The notes: a model not told the origin generated them from the sequence alone. DNA of 64,000 nt from Amycolatopsis decaplanina DSM 44594 (GCF_000342005.1 NZ_AOHO01000047.1:62001-126000), one strand, 5' to 3'; shown: positions 49,925 through 59,135, counted from the stretch's first letter. A program made the numbers and translations.

Positions 49925-50014
49925 TCACCGGTGCAGCAGACCCAGTAGGACGCAGTAGCCGAGGACGGCCACGACGAAGACGAGATAGACGGTGAACACC
50001 GGACGCGCTCTCAT
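49925..50014 (-). CDS. 29-aa single-helix membrane peptide
   Basis: The tiny frame has ATG 50014 inside the stop of the lipoprotein gene (ATGA). Almost all of it is one transmembrane helix (VFTVYLVFVVAVLGYCVLLG) ending in Leu-Leu-His-Arg. The overlap with the upstream gene and the close downstream gene make it a plausible small protein, but no homology is known to me. Confidence 0.45.
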   Translation of the reverse strand: MRARPVFTVYLVFVVAVLGYCVLLGLLHR

Positions 50015-50391
50015 GGCGCGCCCACCGCGCAGTCGTAGACCTGTTCGTCGCGGTGGCGGCAGCCTGCTCCCGTGATCACCCAGCCGGTGGACGACTCGTG
50101 CAGGAAAAGGGTGTCGCGGGCGGTCTTGACCTGGGCCTCTTCGCTCCAGACCGAGACCGTCTCGGGTGTTCCGTCCGGGATGTTCGCGCCCGCCAACCCC
50201 CGCTCGCAACTTTCCGGCGCCCAGGATTCCCGTGCCCGGGGAGCCAGCAGGGCGCAGGCCGAGCGGTGATCACCCGACGCGAGCGCGCCGAGGAACCGCC
50301 CGGCGGCCTCTTTCACCGGCTCTTGCCCGCTGGTTCCGGTACAGCCGGCGAGCAGCAGGCAAGCACCGAACGCCAGCACTTTGACGATCAC
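50011..50391 (-). CDS. Small lipoprotein
   Basis: The 126-residue protein has a short signal VIVKVLAFGACLLLAGCTG whose LAGC lipobox predicts lipidation at the Cys. The mature part has ALASGDHRSACALLAPRA and an NTF2-like or immunity-like character; four cysteines could form two disulfides outside the membrane. GTG 50391 lies 9 bases after the -10 of the promoter at 50401-50426, so the transcript should be nearly leaderless. No named family is recognised. Confidence 0.7.
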   Translation of the reverse strand: MIVKVLAFGACLLLAGCTGTSGQEPVKEAAGRFLGALASGDHRSACALLAPRARESWAPESCERGLAGANIPDGTPETVSVWSEEAQVKTARDTLFLHESSTGWVITGAGCRHRDEQVYDCAVGAP

Positions 50392-50400
50392 GGGAAACGG

Positions 50401-50426
50401 ATACCCCGCCGAGCGGTCGATCACAC
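50401..50426 (-). promoter_or_regulatory. SigF/SigB-type promoter for the lipoprotein operon
   Basis: On the minus strand it reads GTGT, 16 bases, GGGTAT. It lies just before the end of the upstream FMN-reductase gene. Confidence 0.6.
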
Positions 50427-50432
50427 CTCGGG

Positions 50433-51044
50433 TCAGGACGCGGGGTACTGCTTCTCCCTCAGCAGGTTCGCCAGGTGGACGGCGTTGCGCGCCAGGGTCG
50501 CGTTGGTCGACGCGACCGCTTCCGGCGTTTCGTCGAGGTCGTTGTAGTCGCCGCCCTTCATCGCCTCGCCGTTCCAATAGGTCCCGCCCTGGGCCGGCAC
50601 GGTGAAGCCGGTGTCGTTGAGGGCCTGGAACAGATCGGCGGTGATCTTGTGCGCGCCGTCCTCGTTGCCGACGACGGCGGTGACGCCGACCTTGCCGAAC
50701 ATCGCGGGCCTGCCTTCGTCGTCCGTTTCGGACAGTTCGGCGTCGAGCCGTTCCAGTACGCGCTGGGCCACACTGGACATGTGCCCGACCCAGGTCGGTG
50801 TCGAGATCAGCAGGATGTCGGCGGCGACGATCTTGCGTCGGATCTCGGGCCAGGCGTCGCCGTCGCCCATGTCGGCTTCCACACCCGGTTTGACGTCGTG
50901 GTCGACCACACGCACGAGTTCACCGGTGGCGCCGTGTCCGGCCAGTTCGTCCAGGAGCTGCTGGGCGATCAGCGCGCTGCTCGACGGCGCGGGGGACGGT
51001 TTGAGCGAGCACACCAGTGCGAGAGCCTTCAACGGCTGGGTCAT
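50433..51044 (-). CDS. Flavodoxin/NADPH-dependent FMN reductase-like protein
   Basis: The 203-residue flavodoxin-fold protein has ALALVCSLKPSPAPSSSALI at the N-terminal phosphate loop, ADILLISTPTWVGHMSS for FMN binding and VGVTAVVGNEDGAH. It is similar to NAD(P)H-dependent FMN reductases or WrbA-like quinone reductases. It is the last gene of the seven-gene operon starting at 57525, joined by ATGA to ugd. A function in glycan synthesis is not evident, so it may be a stress quinone reductase riding in the operon. Confidence 0.82.
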   Translation of the reverse strand: MTQPLKALALVCSLKPSPAPSSSALIAQQLLDELAGHGATGELVRVVDHDVKPGVEADMGDGDAWPEIRRKIVAADILLISTPTWVGHMSSVAQRVLERLDAELSETDDEGRPAMFGKVGVTAVVGNEDGAHKITADLFQALNDTGFTVPAQGGTYWNGEAMKGGDYNDLDETPEAVASTNATLARNAVHLANLLREKQYPAS

Positions 51045-52351
51045 CCTGTCCTCCTGTTCGGATCGGTACCGAGTCCCGTATGGGTGAAGCCCGCTTCGCC
51101 GAGCGTCGCCGGGTCCAAGAGGTTCCTGGCGTCGACGACGACGGCGCGTTCGGTGACGGCGGCGAGCCGGTCCCAGTCGAGCTCGCGGAACTCGGGCCAC
51201 TCGGTGAGCACGACCAGCGCCGCCGCGTCCTTCGCGACCAGGTACGGGTCGTCGACGACCTGGACGGTGTCCGGTTCGACGGCTTCGACGCCGGGGTCGT
51301 ACGCGGTCAGCACCGCGCCACTCCTGGCGAGTTCCCGCGCGACCGCGAGGGCGGGGGAATCACGCAGATCCCCGGTGCCCGCCTTGAACGCCAGTCCGAG
51401 CAACCCGATACGGATGCCCGAGAGCGAGCCGTCCGAAACACCGGTGATCGCGAGGCGGATCTTCCGCACCACGGCCGCCCGCTGGCGGGCGTTGGCCTTC
51501 ATGGCGTCGCGGAGGATGCCGAAGTCGACGCCCGCGTGTTCGGCGGTCCTCAGCAGCGCGGCGGTGTCCTTGGGCAGGCACGAGCCGCCCCAGCCTGGGC
51601 CGGGGACGAGGAAGGCGGGGCCGATCCGGGAATCGAGCCCCATGAGCCGTCCGACGTCGCGGATGTCGGCGCCGTAATGCTCGCAGAGTTCGGCGAGGAC
51701 GTTCACGTAGGACACTTTCAGCGCCAGGAACGCGTTGCTGGCGTACTTCGCGAGCTCGGCGCTGGCCGGATCGGTGAACCACACCGGCGCGTTCGTCTCC
51801 CCGTACAACGCGGCAACCCGTTCGGCGGCCGCCCGGTTCGCCGGAACCGCGCCGAGGACGATCCGGTCGGGATTCAGGAAGTCTTCGACGGCGTGCCCCT
51901 CACGGAGGAATTCGGGATTGCTCACCACGGGCAGGCCCCGCCGTCCCAGTGACTCCTCCAGCCGGGCCCCGGTGCCGACCGGGACGGTGGACTTGGTGAC
52001 GACGACACAGCCGGGTGCCAGCAGGCCGGGGAGTGTGGCCACGACCTCGTCCAGCACCCGGACGTCGGCGTCGCCGTCCTTCCCCTCCGGGGTGGGCAGG
52101 CAGAGCAGCACGACGTCCACATCGGACAGTTCCCGCGGCGCGGTGGTGAACCGGAGGCGCCCGCGGCCCAGGCCGTCCCGGACGAGTTCCGTGAGCCCCG
52201 GCTCGGCGATCGTGACCTCGCCCCGCTCCAGTTCATCCACTTTGGACCGATCGTTGTCGACGCAGACCACCCGATGGCCCAGATGCGTGAAGCACGCGGC
52301 ACTCGTGAGCCCGACGTAGCCGGCGCCGATCACCCCCACCCGCTCAACCAC
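51041..52351 (-). CDS. ugd: UDP-glucose 6-dehydrogenase
   Basis: The 436-residue enzyme has the NAD motif GVIGAGYVGLTSAACF at the start, KSTVPVGTG, NPEFLREGHAVEDFLNPDRIV, and the catalytic Cys in PGPGWGGSCLPKD. It oxidises UDP-glucose twice to UDP-glucuronate. That product can feed the UDP-xylose-synthase-like enzyme encoded at 58140-59099. GTG 52351 overlaps the GT9 gene by 8 bases. It is operon-linked to heptose synthesis, indicating a glycan with both heptose and a uronate or pentose. Confidence 0.92.
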   Translation of the reverse strand: MVERVGVIGAGYVGLTSAACFTHLGHRVVCVDNDRSKVDELERGEVTIAEPGLTELVRDGLGRGRLRFTTAPRELSDVDVVLLCLPTPEGKDGDADVRVLDEVVATLPGLLAPGCVVVTKSTVPVGTGARLEESLGRRGLPVVSNPEFLREGHAVEDFLNPDRIVLGAVPANRAAAERVAALYGETNAPVWFTDPASAELAKYASNAFLALKVSYVNVLAELCEHYGADIRDVGRLMGLDSRIGPAFLVPGPGWGGSCLPKDTAALLRTAEHAGVDFGILRDAMKANARQRAAVVRKIRLAITGVSDGSLSGIRIGLLGLAFKAGTGDLRDSPALAVARELARSGAVLTAYDPGVEAVEPDTVQVVDDPYLVAKDAAALVVLTEWPEFRELDWDRLAAVTERAVVVDARNLLDPATLGEAGFTHTGLGTDPNRRTG

Positions 52352-53285
52352 GAGAGGCCCCCGTCCTGAGCAGGTCTTCGGCCGCGGCGAGGACGCGCTC
52401 CTCACGCAACAGCAGCAGCCCCGGGTCCGGAGCGCCGCCGTGCGGGTCGCCGACGTCACCCACCCAGAGGACCGTGTGCTGCCGGGCTTCGGGAGGCGGT
52501 CCCCAGAGCCGTGGCGGGGTCGGCCCGAACAGCAGGACCGACGGCGTCCCGTACGCGGTCGCGAGGTGTCCGACGCCGGTGTCCCCGCAGATCACCAGCC
52601 GCGCCTCGGCCACCGTCGCGGCCAGTTCGGCGAGACCGGAGTCGCCGGCGAGCACCGCCTCGTCGGGCAGCCCGGCCGCTTCGGCGATCTCGCGAGCGAG
52701 TGGTGCTTCCGCCGCGCTTCCCGTGACGACCACCCGATGCCGGCCGGAGAGTGCCCGCGCCACCCGCGCGTACCGGTCCGGCGGCCAGCGCCGGGCGGCG
52801 AACGCGGCTCCGGGATGAATCACCACCGCGCCCGCCGCCGGGCTGGGTCCGGGAGGCGGCGGTAGCGTGAGGTCGCCGCGGTCGGCCGGGATCCGGGCGG
52901 CCTCGAGCAGCCGGCACCAGCGGTCGACCTCGTGCGCTTCGGCGGGCCAGTCCGGGCCGTCGACGCCGGGAAAGTCCGGATGCCGGTGCGTGATCAGTTC
53001 GAGCGGGTCCTGGGCGAGCAGGTCGTGGATGCTTTCCGGGCCGCGGCCGTGCAGGTTCACCGCCAGCCGCGGCGGCTCGCCGGGCCAGGACAGTTCGCCG
53101 AGCCCGGCCGTCGGGAGCAACTCGTCCACCGCGTCGATCAGCTCGACGATGTCGCGCAGGTTCTCCGGTGCGGCGAGCACCAGGCGTTCGCCGTCGAAGG
53201 CGCGGCGCAGGGCCCGCAGGGCGGGAACCGCGGTGAGCAGATCCCCCAGGCCGAGGGCGCGCAGCACGAGGATGCCACCGGTCAC
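52344..53285 (-). CDS. Glycosyltransferase family 9 (second heptosyltransferase-like)
   Basis: The 313-residue GT9 protein has GILVLRALGLGDLLTAVPALRAL at the start, VVIHPGAAFAARRWP and VICGDTGVGHLATAYGTPSVLLFGP, the nucleotide-heptose site signature. It is a different protein from the GT9 at 38021. GTG 53285 overlaps the SDR stop as GTGA. Being inside the hldE-gmhA operon it is the most likely user of the activated heptose made there. Confidence 0.88.
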   Translation of the reverse strand: MTGGILVLRALGLGDLLTAVPALRALRRAFDGERLVLAAPENLRDIVELIDAVDELLPTAGLGELSWPGEPPRLAVNLHGRGPESIHDLLAQDPLELITHRHPDFPGVDGPDWPAEAHEVDRWCRLLEAARIPADRGDLTLPPPPGPSPAAGAVVIHPGAAFAARRWPPDRYARVARALSGRHRVVVTGSAAEAPLAREIAEAAGLPDEAVLAGDSGLAELAATVAEARLVICGDTGVGHLATAYGTPSVLLFGPTPPRLWGPPPEARQHTVLWVGDVGDPHGGAPDPGLLLLREERVLAAAEDLLRTGASRG

Positions 53286-53971
53286 GGCCAGGACCCTTCC
53301 TCCGAAGCGCACACCACGAGTTCGCGGACCTCGCAGCCGGGCGGCTGGGAGAGGGCGAACACCACCGACGCGGCGACGTGCTCGGGCTGGTTGAGTTTGG
53401 CGTCCGGCGGCGGCTTGTACTGCTCGGCCCGGTCGTCGAAGAACGCCGTGTGCATCCCGCCGGGTACCAGCAGTGTCACCCCGACACGGCCCGCCAGTTC
53501 CATGGCGAGTGCCCTGGTGAAGCCGACGACGCCGAATTTCGAGGCGCAGTAGGCGCTCGCGTCACCGGCGACCCGCAGTCCCAGCGTCGACGCGCAGGTC
53601 ACCACCGTGCCGTGGCTCAGCCGCAGATGGGGCAGCGCCGCACGGACGACCGCGGCCGTGCCGAGCAGGTTGACCCGGATCACGCGTTCCCAGTCCGCCG
53701 TGGACACCTCGTCGAGCGCGCCGCACGCGTCGGTCCCCGCCGCGGTGAAGACGCCGTCGATCCCGCCCGCCCGTTCGGCGAGTTCGTCCACGGCGCTCGC
53801 GGCCGCGGCGGAATCGGCCAGGTCGGCCTGGACGAAGGCGACGTCGCCCGGCGGTTCGGCGCGGTCGATGACCAGCGGGGTGCCACCCGCCTCGCGGACG
53901 GCTTCGGCTGTCGCGGCGCCGAGTCCGGAGGCGCCGCCGGTGATCAGGATGTTGCCGAGAGGACGCATCAT
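53282..53971 (-). CDS. Short-chain dehydrogenase in the heptose operon
   Basis: The 229-residue classical SDR has ILITGGASGLGAATAEAV, the AAGTDACG segment, the catalytic Ser region VVTCASTLGLRVAGD and Tyr-x3-Lys in YCASKFGVVGF. It may modify a sugar or sugar nucleotide (for example oxidise a heptose hydroxyl), judging by its place between hldE and a GT9, to both of which it is joined by 4-base overlaps. The exact reaction is unknown. Confidence 0.85.
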   Translation of the reverse strand: MMRPLGNILITGGASGLGAATAEAVREAGGTPLVIDRAEPPGDVAFVQADLADSAAAASAVDELAERAGGIDGVFTAAGTDACGALDEVSTADWERVIRVNLLGTAAVVRAALPHLRLSHGTVVTCASTLGLRVAGDASAYCASKFGVVGFTRALAMELAGRVGVTLLVPGGMHTAFFDDRAEQYKPPPDAKLNQPEHVAASVVFALSQPPGCEVRELVVCASEEGSWP

Positions 53972-55326
53972 GCTCCTTCCGCCGCGGCCACCAGCCGGGA
54001 GGTGGAATAGCCGCGGATGGTCGGGATCAGGACGATCTCGCCGCCGTGCCCGCGCACCACGGCGCTTTCGGGGAGTTCCGTGTCCGCGTAGTCGCCGCCC
54101 TTGACCCAGACGTCCGGTCGCAGGCGGTCGAGCAGAGCGGCGGGATCGGGTTCGTCGAACACCACGACGGCGTCGACCGAAGTGAGTTCGGTGAGCAGCC
54201 TGGCGCGGTCGCGGGCGGTCACGATCGGCCGTCCCGGTCCTTTCAGGCCGCGCACCGAGGCGTCGGAATTGAGGCAGACGACGAGCGCGTCGCCCAAGGA
54301 ACGCGCCTGCCGCAGCAGACTGGCGTGACCGGGGTGCAGCAGGTCGAAGCAGCCACCGGTGGCGACGAGTCTGCCGCCTCGCGCGCGGATCCGCGCGGCC
54401 ACGTCGAACGCCGAAGCACCGTGGTGGGCGGTCTCCGGTTCGGGTTCGTTGTCCACAGTGGACAAAGTGGCGGCGCCACCGGTCGCGACGAACCGGGCCG
54501 CCGTCTCGACTCCGGCGGCCACGGCGTCGGCGGTGGAGGCCCCGTCGAGCAGCGCGGCGGCGACCGCGGACGCGAAGCGGTCACCCGCGCCGCAAGTGTC
54601 CTTGGCCACGACACCCGACGGCGGCCGGAACGTCGTGCACGAGCCACCCTCGGTCAGCACCGCGCCGTGCGAGCCCGTGGTGACGCTGACCGCGTCGGCC
54701 TTCCAGAGCGCGTGTACTTGTTTCGCCAGGTCCTCGGCGTCGGCGCGGGTTTCGGTGACCTGCTCGGCTTCGGCGAGATTCGGCGTGGCCAACCGGACTC
54801 CCGCGACGGGCTCGCTCCCGCGGGGATGCGGATCCCAGACGATCGGGATCGTGCCGGCCAGTTCGGCGAGCAGCGCGCGGATCTCCGGATGACCGGTGAC
54901 GCCGCGACCGTAGTCGGCGACGAGGATCGCGCCCGCCGAGCGCAGCGCTTCCCGGACGCCGGAGGTGAGCGGCGAGAACTCCGCCCTGCCGTCGCCGCTG
55001 TCGAGACGGACCAGTGACTGTCCCGCGGCGCGAACGCGCTTCTTGGTGACGGTGGTGCCGCGCAACGGCATCGGCACCACCCGGACCTCGCGTTCCAGCA
55101 GCCCGGTCAGGGTCCGTCCCGCCTGATCGCCACCCAGCGGGGTGACGAGGACGACCTCGGCGGTGGACCGCGCCGCGAGCAACGCGGCCAGCCCGGCGCC
55201 GCCCGGCCGCCGCCATTCGCGGGCGAGGTCGACCACGGGGACCGGGGCGTCCGGGCAGAGCCGGTCCGAGGTGCCGTCGACGTCGATGTCCAGCAGGGCG
55301 TCGCCCAGCACGACCAGCGGCCTCAT
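53968..55326 (-). CDS. hldE: Bifunctional heptose kinase/nucleotidyltransferase (HldE type)
   Basis: The 452-residue two-domain enzyme has an N-terminal PfkB/RfaE kinase half: LVVLGDALLDIDVDG at the start, ILVADYGRGV, and DTCGAGDRFASAVAAAL with the catalytic Asp. The C-terminal cytidylyltransferase-like half has LVATGGCFDLLHPGHASLL (HxGH) and KGGDYADTELPES. It should phosphorylate heptose 7-phosphate and, after phosphatase action, attach a nucleotide. It is coupled by ATGA to gmhA and the SDR. The GmhB step can come from the GT2-HAD fusion at 39061. Confidence 0.92.
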   Translation of the reverse strand: MRPLVVLGDALLDIDVDGTSDRLCPDAPVPVVDLAREWRRPGGAGLAALLAARSTAEVVLVTPLGGDQAGRTLTGLLEREVRVVPMPLRGTTVTKKRVRAAGQSLVRLDSGDGRAEFSPLTSGVREALRSAGAILVADYGRGVTGHPEIRALLAELAGTIPIVWDPHPRGSEPVAGVRLATPNLAEAEQVTETRADAEDLAKQVHALWKADAVSVTTGSHGAVLTEGGSCTTFRPPSGVVAKDTCGAGDRFASAVAAALLDGASTADAVAAGVETAARFVATGGAATLSTVDNEPEPETAHHGASAFDVAARIRARGGRLVATGGCFDLLHPGHASLLRQARSLGDALVVCLNSDASVRGLKGPGRPIVTARDRARLLTELTSVDAVVVFDEPDPAALLDRLRPDVWVKGGDYADTELPESAVVRGHGGEIVLIPTIRGYSTSRLVAAAEGA

Positions 55327-55886
55327 GTGGGCACCCCGAGCGCGTCGTCGAACGCGGTGCACAGGGCGTGCACCAGCGCGAGGTGGACCTCCTGCACGGT
55401 GGCCATCGACGGCGCCTCCACCGGGATCGCGTCCGAGCACAGCGCGGCGAGCGGATTGGGGGAAGGGCCGGTGATCGCCCAGGTGGTGATGCCGAGTTCG
55501 TGTGCGGCCTTCGCGGCCGTGACGACGTTCTGGCTTCCCCCGCTGGTCGAAAGGCAGACGAGGAGGTCACCGGGGCGGCCGTGCGCGCGCACCTGCCGGG
55601 CGAACACCTCGTGTTCGCCGTAGTCGTTGACGATGGCCGTCACGGCGGAGGTGTCCGCGTGCAGGGCGATCGCCGAGAAGGGCTGCCGGTCGTTGCGGAA
55701 CCGGCCCACCAGCTCCCCGGTGAGGTGCTGTGCTTCGGCGGCGCTCCCGCCGTTGCCGCACGCGAGCAGCCGCCCGCCCGCGGTCAGCACAGCGGCCAGC
55801 TGGTCACCCCAGTCACGGATCTTCGGCGACCAGGAAACGGATTTCCCGGCGGCCTCGCTCAACGCTGCGAAGTGTTCTTCGATCAC
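55323..55886 (-). CDS. gmhA: Sedoheptulose 7-phosphate isomerase (GmhA)
   Basis: The 187-residue SIS-domain protein has GGRLLACGNGGSAAEAQHLTGELVGRF at the substrate loop, LLVCLSTSGGSQNVVTAAKAA, and the C-terminal PSMATVQEVHLALVHALCTAF with the metal-binding residues. It converts sedoheptulose 7-phosphate to D-glycero-D-manno-heptose 7-phosphate, the first heptose-specific step. GTG 55886 has GGAGGTGTG upstream. It lies 16 bp after the carbamoyltransferase gene. Confidence 0.93.
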   Translation of the reverse strand: MIEEHFAALSEAAGKSVSWSPKIRDWGDQLAAVLTAGGRLLACGNGGSAAEAQHLTGELVGRFRNDRQPFSAIALHADTSAVTAIVNDYGEHEVFARQVRAHGRPGDLLVCLSTSGGSQNVVTAAKAAHELGITTWAITGPSPNPLAALCSDAIPVEAPSMATVQEVHLALVHALCTAFDDALGVPT

Positions 55887-55902
55887 GACACACCTCCAAA
55901 GG

Positions 55903-57525
55903 TCAGGGACGGCGGACCACGAAAGGTCCGAGGGCGAGCAGGTCGATGGGGGCCGAACCGAAGCACTCCAGCGCGTCCCGGGGTGAATCGACCATCGGCC
56001 TGCCCGCGGTGTTGAGGCTGGTGTTGACCACGGCGGGTACGCCGGTACGCCGTTCGAACGCGCCGAGCATCCGCGCCACGAGCGGTTCCTCGCCCGCGTC
56101 GACGGTCTGCACCCGGGCGGTGCCGTCGACGTGGGTGACGGCGGGGATGCGATCCCTCCACTCTTGCGCCACGTCGTGCACGAAAAGCATGTACGGACTG
56201 GGAAGCGGGCCGCGGGAGAAGATCTCGCCCGCGCGTTCGGCGAGCACCATCGGGGCGACCGGACGGAACTGTTCGCGGCCCTTGACGTCGTTCAGCCGTT
56301 CCAGATTGGCCTCGTGTCCGGGATGCGCCAGCAGTGACCGGTGCCCGAGCGCGCGCGGACCGAACTCGGACCGGCCCTGGAACCAGGCCACGATCCGGTC
56401 TTCGGCCAGTGCTTCGGCGACGGCCTCGGCGACGTCGTCCGGGCGTTCGTAGCGCACGTTCGCGGTCCGGAGCGCGTTCTCCAGCTGGTCGTCCGTCCAG
56501 CCTCGGCCGAGATCCGCGCCGGTCATCGGGCCGCCGCGTTCGCCGAATTCGGCGGCGAGTTCCAAGGCCGCGCCGAGCGCGGTGCCGGCGTCACCGGCGG
56601 CGGGCTGGACCCAGATCCGGTCGAACGGTCCCTCGGCGTGGAGCCGGGTGTTGGCGACGCAGTTGAGCGCGATCCCGCCCGCCAGCGCGAGGTCGGTGTG
56701 CCCGGTGTGCTCGTGGAGTCCGGCCGCCAGTTCGAGCAGCACGTCCTCCAGACATCGCTGCACACTCGCGGTCAGGTCGGCGTGGACCTGCCCCGGTTCC
56801 TGTCCCGGCTCGACGGCGGGCGCGAACGACGACCAGTCGATCTCGTCGGTGCGGAACCCCATCCCGTTGGTGTGCACGCTTTCGGCTATCCGATCGAGGA
56901 ACCGGGGTTTCCCGTAAGAGGCCAGCGCCATCACCTTGTACTCGTCGCTGGACCGGGCGAACCCGAGGTGCTCGGTCAGGTCCTCGTACATCAGCCCGAG
57001 CGAATGGGGGAGCCGTTGCTCGGCCAGCTCCTCGAACTTGCCGTCGCGGTACTCGCCGGCGAGATAGGACGTACTCTCGCCGCGGCCGTCGGCGACCAGT
57101 ACCGCGCAATCCCCGAACGGCGCGGCGAGCGCGGCCGAGGCGGCGTGTGCGACGTGGTGCCGGACGAACCGGACGATCGCGGGATCCAGCCCCGGCAAGG
57201 CCGCTTTGAGGAAAGCGGGAGCCCGGCGGGCGAAATCGGTGCGGAGACATTCGTTCTTCCCGTCGTGTCCCGCCAGACCCGGTTCGACGAGCGCGGGGTC
57301 GTACGAATAGCCGACAGCGTCGAGATCATGCGCGGAGATCCCCGCCTCGGCCAGGCACCACGCGGCGGCCTCGGCCGGTTGCTCCCAAGCGGAGAACGGC
57401 ACCGGCCGCTTGCCGTGCTTGCGACGGCTGAACCGTTCTTCCTCCGCCGCCGCCACGATCTCGCCGTCGACGACAAGGGCCGCGGCCGGGTCATGGAAGA
57501 CGGCGTTGACACCGAGAATGCGCAC
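55903..57525 (-). CDS. O-carbamoyltransferase (NodU family), glycan copy
   Basis: The 540-residue NodU/TobZ-type enzyme opens with ILGVNAVFHDPAAALVVDG, has the metal-binding HHVAH (HxxxH form) in VRFVRHHVAHAASAALAA, and in the YrdC-like half GRSEFGPRALGHRSLLA, THVDGTARVQTV and VVNTSLNTAGRP. It transfers a carbamoyl group to a sugar hydroxyl. As first gene of the heptose operon it probably decorates the heptose glycan. GTG 57525 has GGAGAGG upstream. It is a different subfamily from the cluster enzyme at 29372 (about 520 aa, HERSH). Confidence 0.92.
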   Translation of the reverse strand: MRILGVNAVFHDPAAALVVDGEIVAAAEEERFSRRKHGKRPVPFSAWEQPAEAAAWCLAEAGISAHDLDAVGYSYDPALVEPGLAGHDGKNECLRTDFARRAPAFLKAALPGLDPAIVRFVRHHVAHAASAALAAPFGDCAVLVADGRGESTSYLAGEYRDGKFEELAEQRLPHSLGLMYEDLTEHLGFARSSDEYKVMALASYGKPRFLDRIAESVHTNGMGFRTDEIDWSSFAPAVEPGQEPGQVHADLTASVQRCLEDVLLELAAGLHEHTGHTDLALAGGIALNCVANTRLHAEGPFDRIWVQPAAGDAGTALGAALELAAEFGERGGPMTGADLGRGWTDDQLENALRTANVRYERPDDVAEAVAEALAEDRIVAWFQGRSEFGPRALGHRSLLAHPGHEANLERLNDVKGREQFRPVAPMVLAERAGEIFSRGPLPSPYMLFVHDVAQEWRDRIPAVTHVDGTARVQTVDAGEEPLVARMLGAFERRTGVPAVVNTSLNTAGRPMVDSPRDALECFGSAPIDLLALGPFVVRRP

Positions 57526-57581
57526 CGGGCCACCTCTCCGGTCGGGGATGCGGGCCGTGACCCGCGCCTACTCCCATAGCG

Positions 57582-57606
57582 CTACCCGGTGCAGTCGGGG
57601 ATAAAC
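57582..57606 (-). promoter_or_regulatory. SigF/SigB-type promoter for the seven-gene heptose operon
   Basis: On the minus strand it reads GTTT, 15 bases, GGGTAG: an exact core match, 57 bases before GTG 57525. Confidence 0.78.
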
Positions 57607-57697
57607 GATGCGGCGGAAAAGCCCAGGACGTCGCTACTGAGCGAAGCGTCTCTCGGTGGATTCACGGGTGGGATTCCGCTGTGCGGCTCCGGTGGCT

Positions 57698-58090
57698 CGT
57701 GAGTGTTCTGGGTCGTTCTATTGAGGGGGCAAGGCAATCGAGGCGTGTCCTGATAGCGAAACCAGCCGGGATACGCAGGTCGAGGTGGTCGTGAGTGGTA
57801 AGTCGCGTTAGAACGTCATTTACCACTCACGACCACCTGGCCGACTCGGTCCCAGCGCCCTCGCTCGCCTGAGGTACATGAAGGCCCCCTTTCTTGCGCC
57901 TAGCGCTAGTAAGAGGGCCTTCATGTACTCGACCAGGTGTGAAGGTCGAGTTTCCTCGGCTGCGCCGCGTGAAGGAGGCCTTCACGCGCGGCCGCTGTGA
58001 CTGGTGGTGCATGTGGGGCGAACGTGGCGATCGCCGATTCCGTGAAGGCCTCCTTGAGGGACCCAGAGTCCGTGAAGGAGGCCTTCACAG
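57698..58090. repeat. Repeat island: CTCGTGAGTG units, AAGG palindromes and a partial inverted composite copy
   Basis: Units: 57698-57738 (GCTCGTGAGTG...GCAAGGCAA), 57784-57837 (GGTGGTCGTGAGTGGTAA and complement), 57874-57928 (GTACATGAAGG palindrome), 57935-57966 (inverse of the CTCGACCTTCACACC segment of copies A/B) and 58041-58090 (GTGAAGGCCTCCTT arms). The 533 bp between 57607 and 58139 show no convincing gene. Confidence 0.75.
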
Positions 58091-58139
58091 ACACGCCACG
58101 GACCCGTACTCGCCTGCCCGTGCTTGATCGGCCACCGGC

Positions 58140-59099
58140 TCAGGAGCCGGCGGCCGGGTGGGATGCGGACCGCTGCCGCGCGAACCAGGCGACGGTGCGC
58201 GGAAGTCCTTCCGTCAGCGGGATCTCCGGGGCCCAGCCGAGTTCACGGCGGGCGCGGGAGATGTCCGGGCATCGGCGGGCCGGATCGTCGACGGCGGCTT
58301 CGACGTGCTCGATCCGGGACGTGCTGCCCGTGACGGTCAAAATCTCCTCCGCGATCCGCAGCACGGTGAGTTCGTGGGGGTTGCCGAGGTTCACCGGGCC
58401 GGGCATGTCGGAGGCGGCCAGCGCGATCAGGCCGCGGACGGTGTCGTCGACGTAGCAGAGGGAACGGGTCTGGTCGCCGGTGCCGGTCACGGTGAGCGGT
58501 TCGCCCGCCAGCGCCTGGCCGATGAACGTCGGGATCATGCGACCGTCGTCGGGGCGCATGCGCGGGCCGTAGGTGTTGAAGATCCGTGCTATGCCGGTGT
58601 TCACGTCCCGCTCCCGGCGCATCGCCGAAGTGAGGGCTTCGGCGTACCGCTTGGCCTCGTCGTAGACGCTGCGCGGTCCGATCGGGTTCACGTGGCCCCA
58701 GTACTCCTCACGCTGCGGGTGCTCTTGGGGATCGCCGTAGATTTCGCTCGTCGACGCGAGGACGAAACGGGCGCCGTCCCGTTCGGCGAGGTCCAGCGCC
58801 CGTTCGGTGCCGTACGAGCCCGCGCGCAACGTCTCCAGCGGAAGACGGAAGTAGTCGCGGGGCGAGGCGGCGGACGCCAGGTGGAAGACGACGTCGAACG
58901 GGCCCGGCGCGCTCATCGGCGCGGTGACGTCACGCGAAAGAAGCCGGAAACCCGGACGGTCGAGGAGGTGTGCCACATTGGCCGTGACGGCGGTGGCGAA
59001 ATTGTCGGCCGCGACCACCTCCGTACCGGCATCCAGCAGCCGTTCGCACAGATGCGAGCCGACGAAACCCGCGCCCCCGGTCACCAGCGCTCTGTTCAT
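58140..59099 (-). CDS. UDP-glucuronate decarboxylase (UDP-xylose synthase)-like epimerase
   Basis: The 319-residue extended SDR has RALVTGGAGFVGSHLCERLLDAG at the start, VVFHLASAASPRDYF, LASTSEIYGDP, Tyr-x3-Lys in SVYDEAKRYAEA and IARIFNTYGPRMRPDDGRM. The SPRDYF and YGDP motifs and length match UDP-xylose synthase/UDP-glucuronate decarboxylase enzymes, although other nucleotide-sugar dehydratases share much of this. With ugd at 51041 it could produce UDP-xylose. It is monocistronic on the minus strand behind an exact stress promoter. Confidence 0.88.
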   Translation of the reverse strand: MNRALVTGGAGFVGSHLCERLLDAGTEVVAADNFATAVTANVAHLLDRPGFRLLSRDVTAPMSAPGPFDVVFHLASAASPRDYFRLPLETLRAGSYGTERALDLAERDGARFVLASTSEIYGDPQEHPQREEYWGHVNPIGPRSVYDEAKRYAEALTSAMRRERDVNTGIARIFNTYGPRMRPDDGRMIPTFIGQALAGEPLTVTGTGDQTRSLCYVDDTVRGLIALAASDMPGPVNLGNPHELTVLRIAEEILTVTGSTSRIEHVEAAVDDPARRCPDISRARRELGWAPEIPLTEGLPRTVAWFARQRSASHPAAGS

Positions 59100-59108
59100 G
59101 GGGACCGG

Positions 59109-59134
59109 CTACCCGCTGCGAGAGCCGGAAAAAC
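59109..59134 (-). promoter_or_regulatory. SigF/SigB-type promoter for the UXS-like gene
   Basis: On the minus strand it reads GTTT, 16 bases, GGGTAG, 9 bases before ATG 59099 (near-leaderless). It is back-to-back with 59136-59160. Confidence 0.75.
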
Positions 59135-59135
59135 C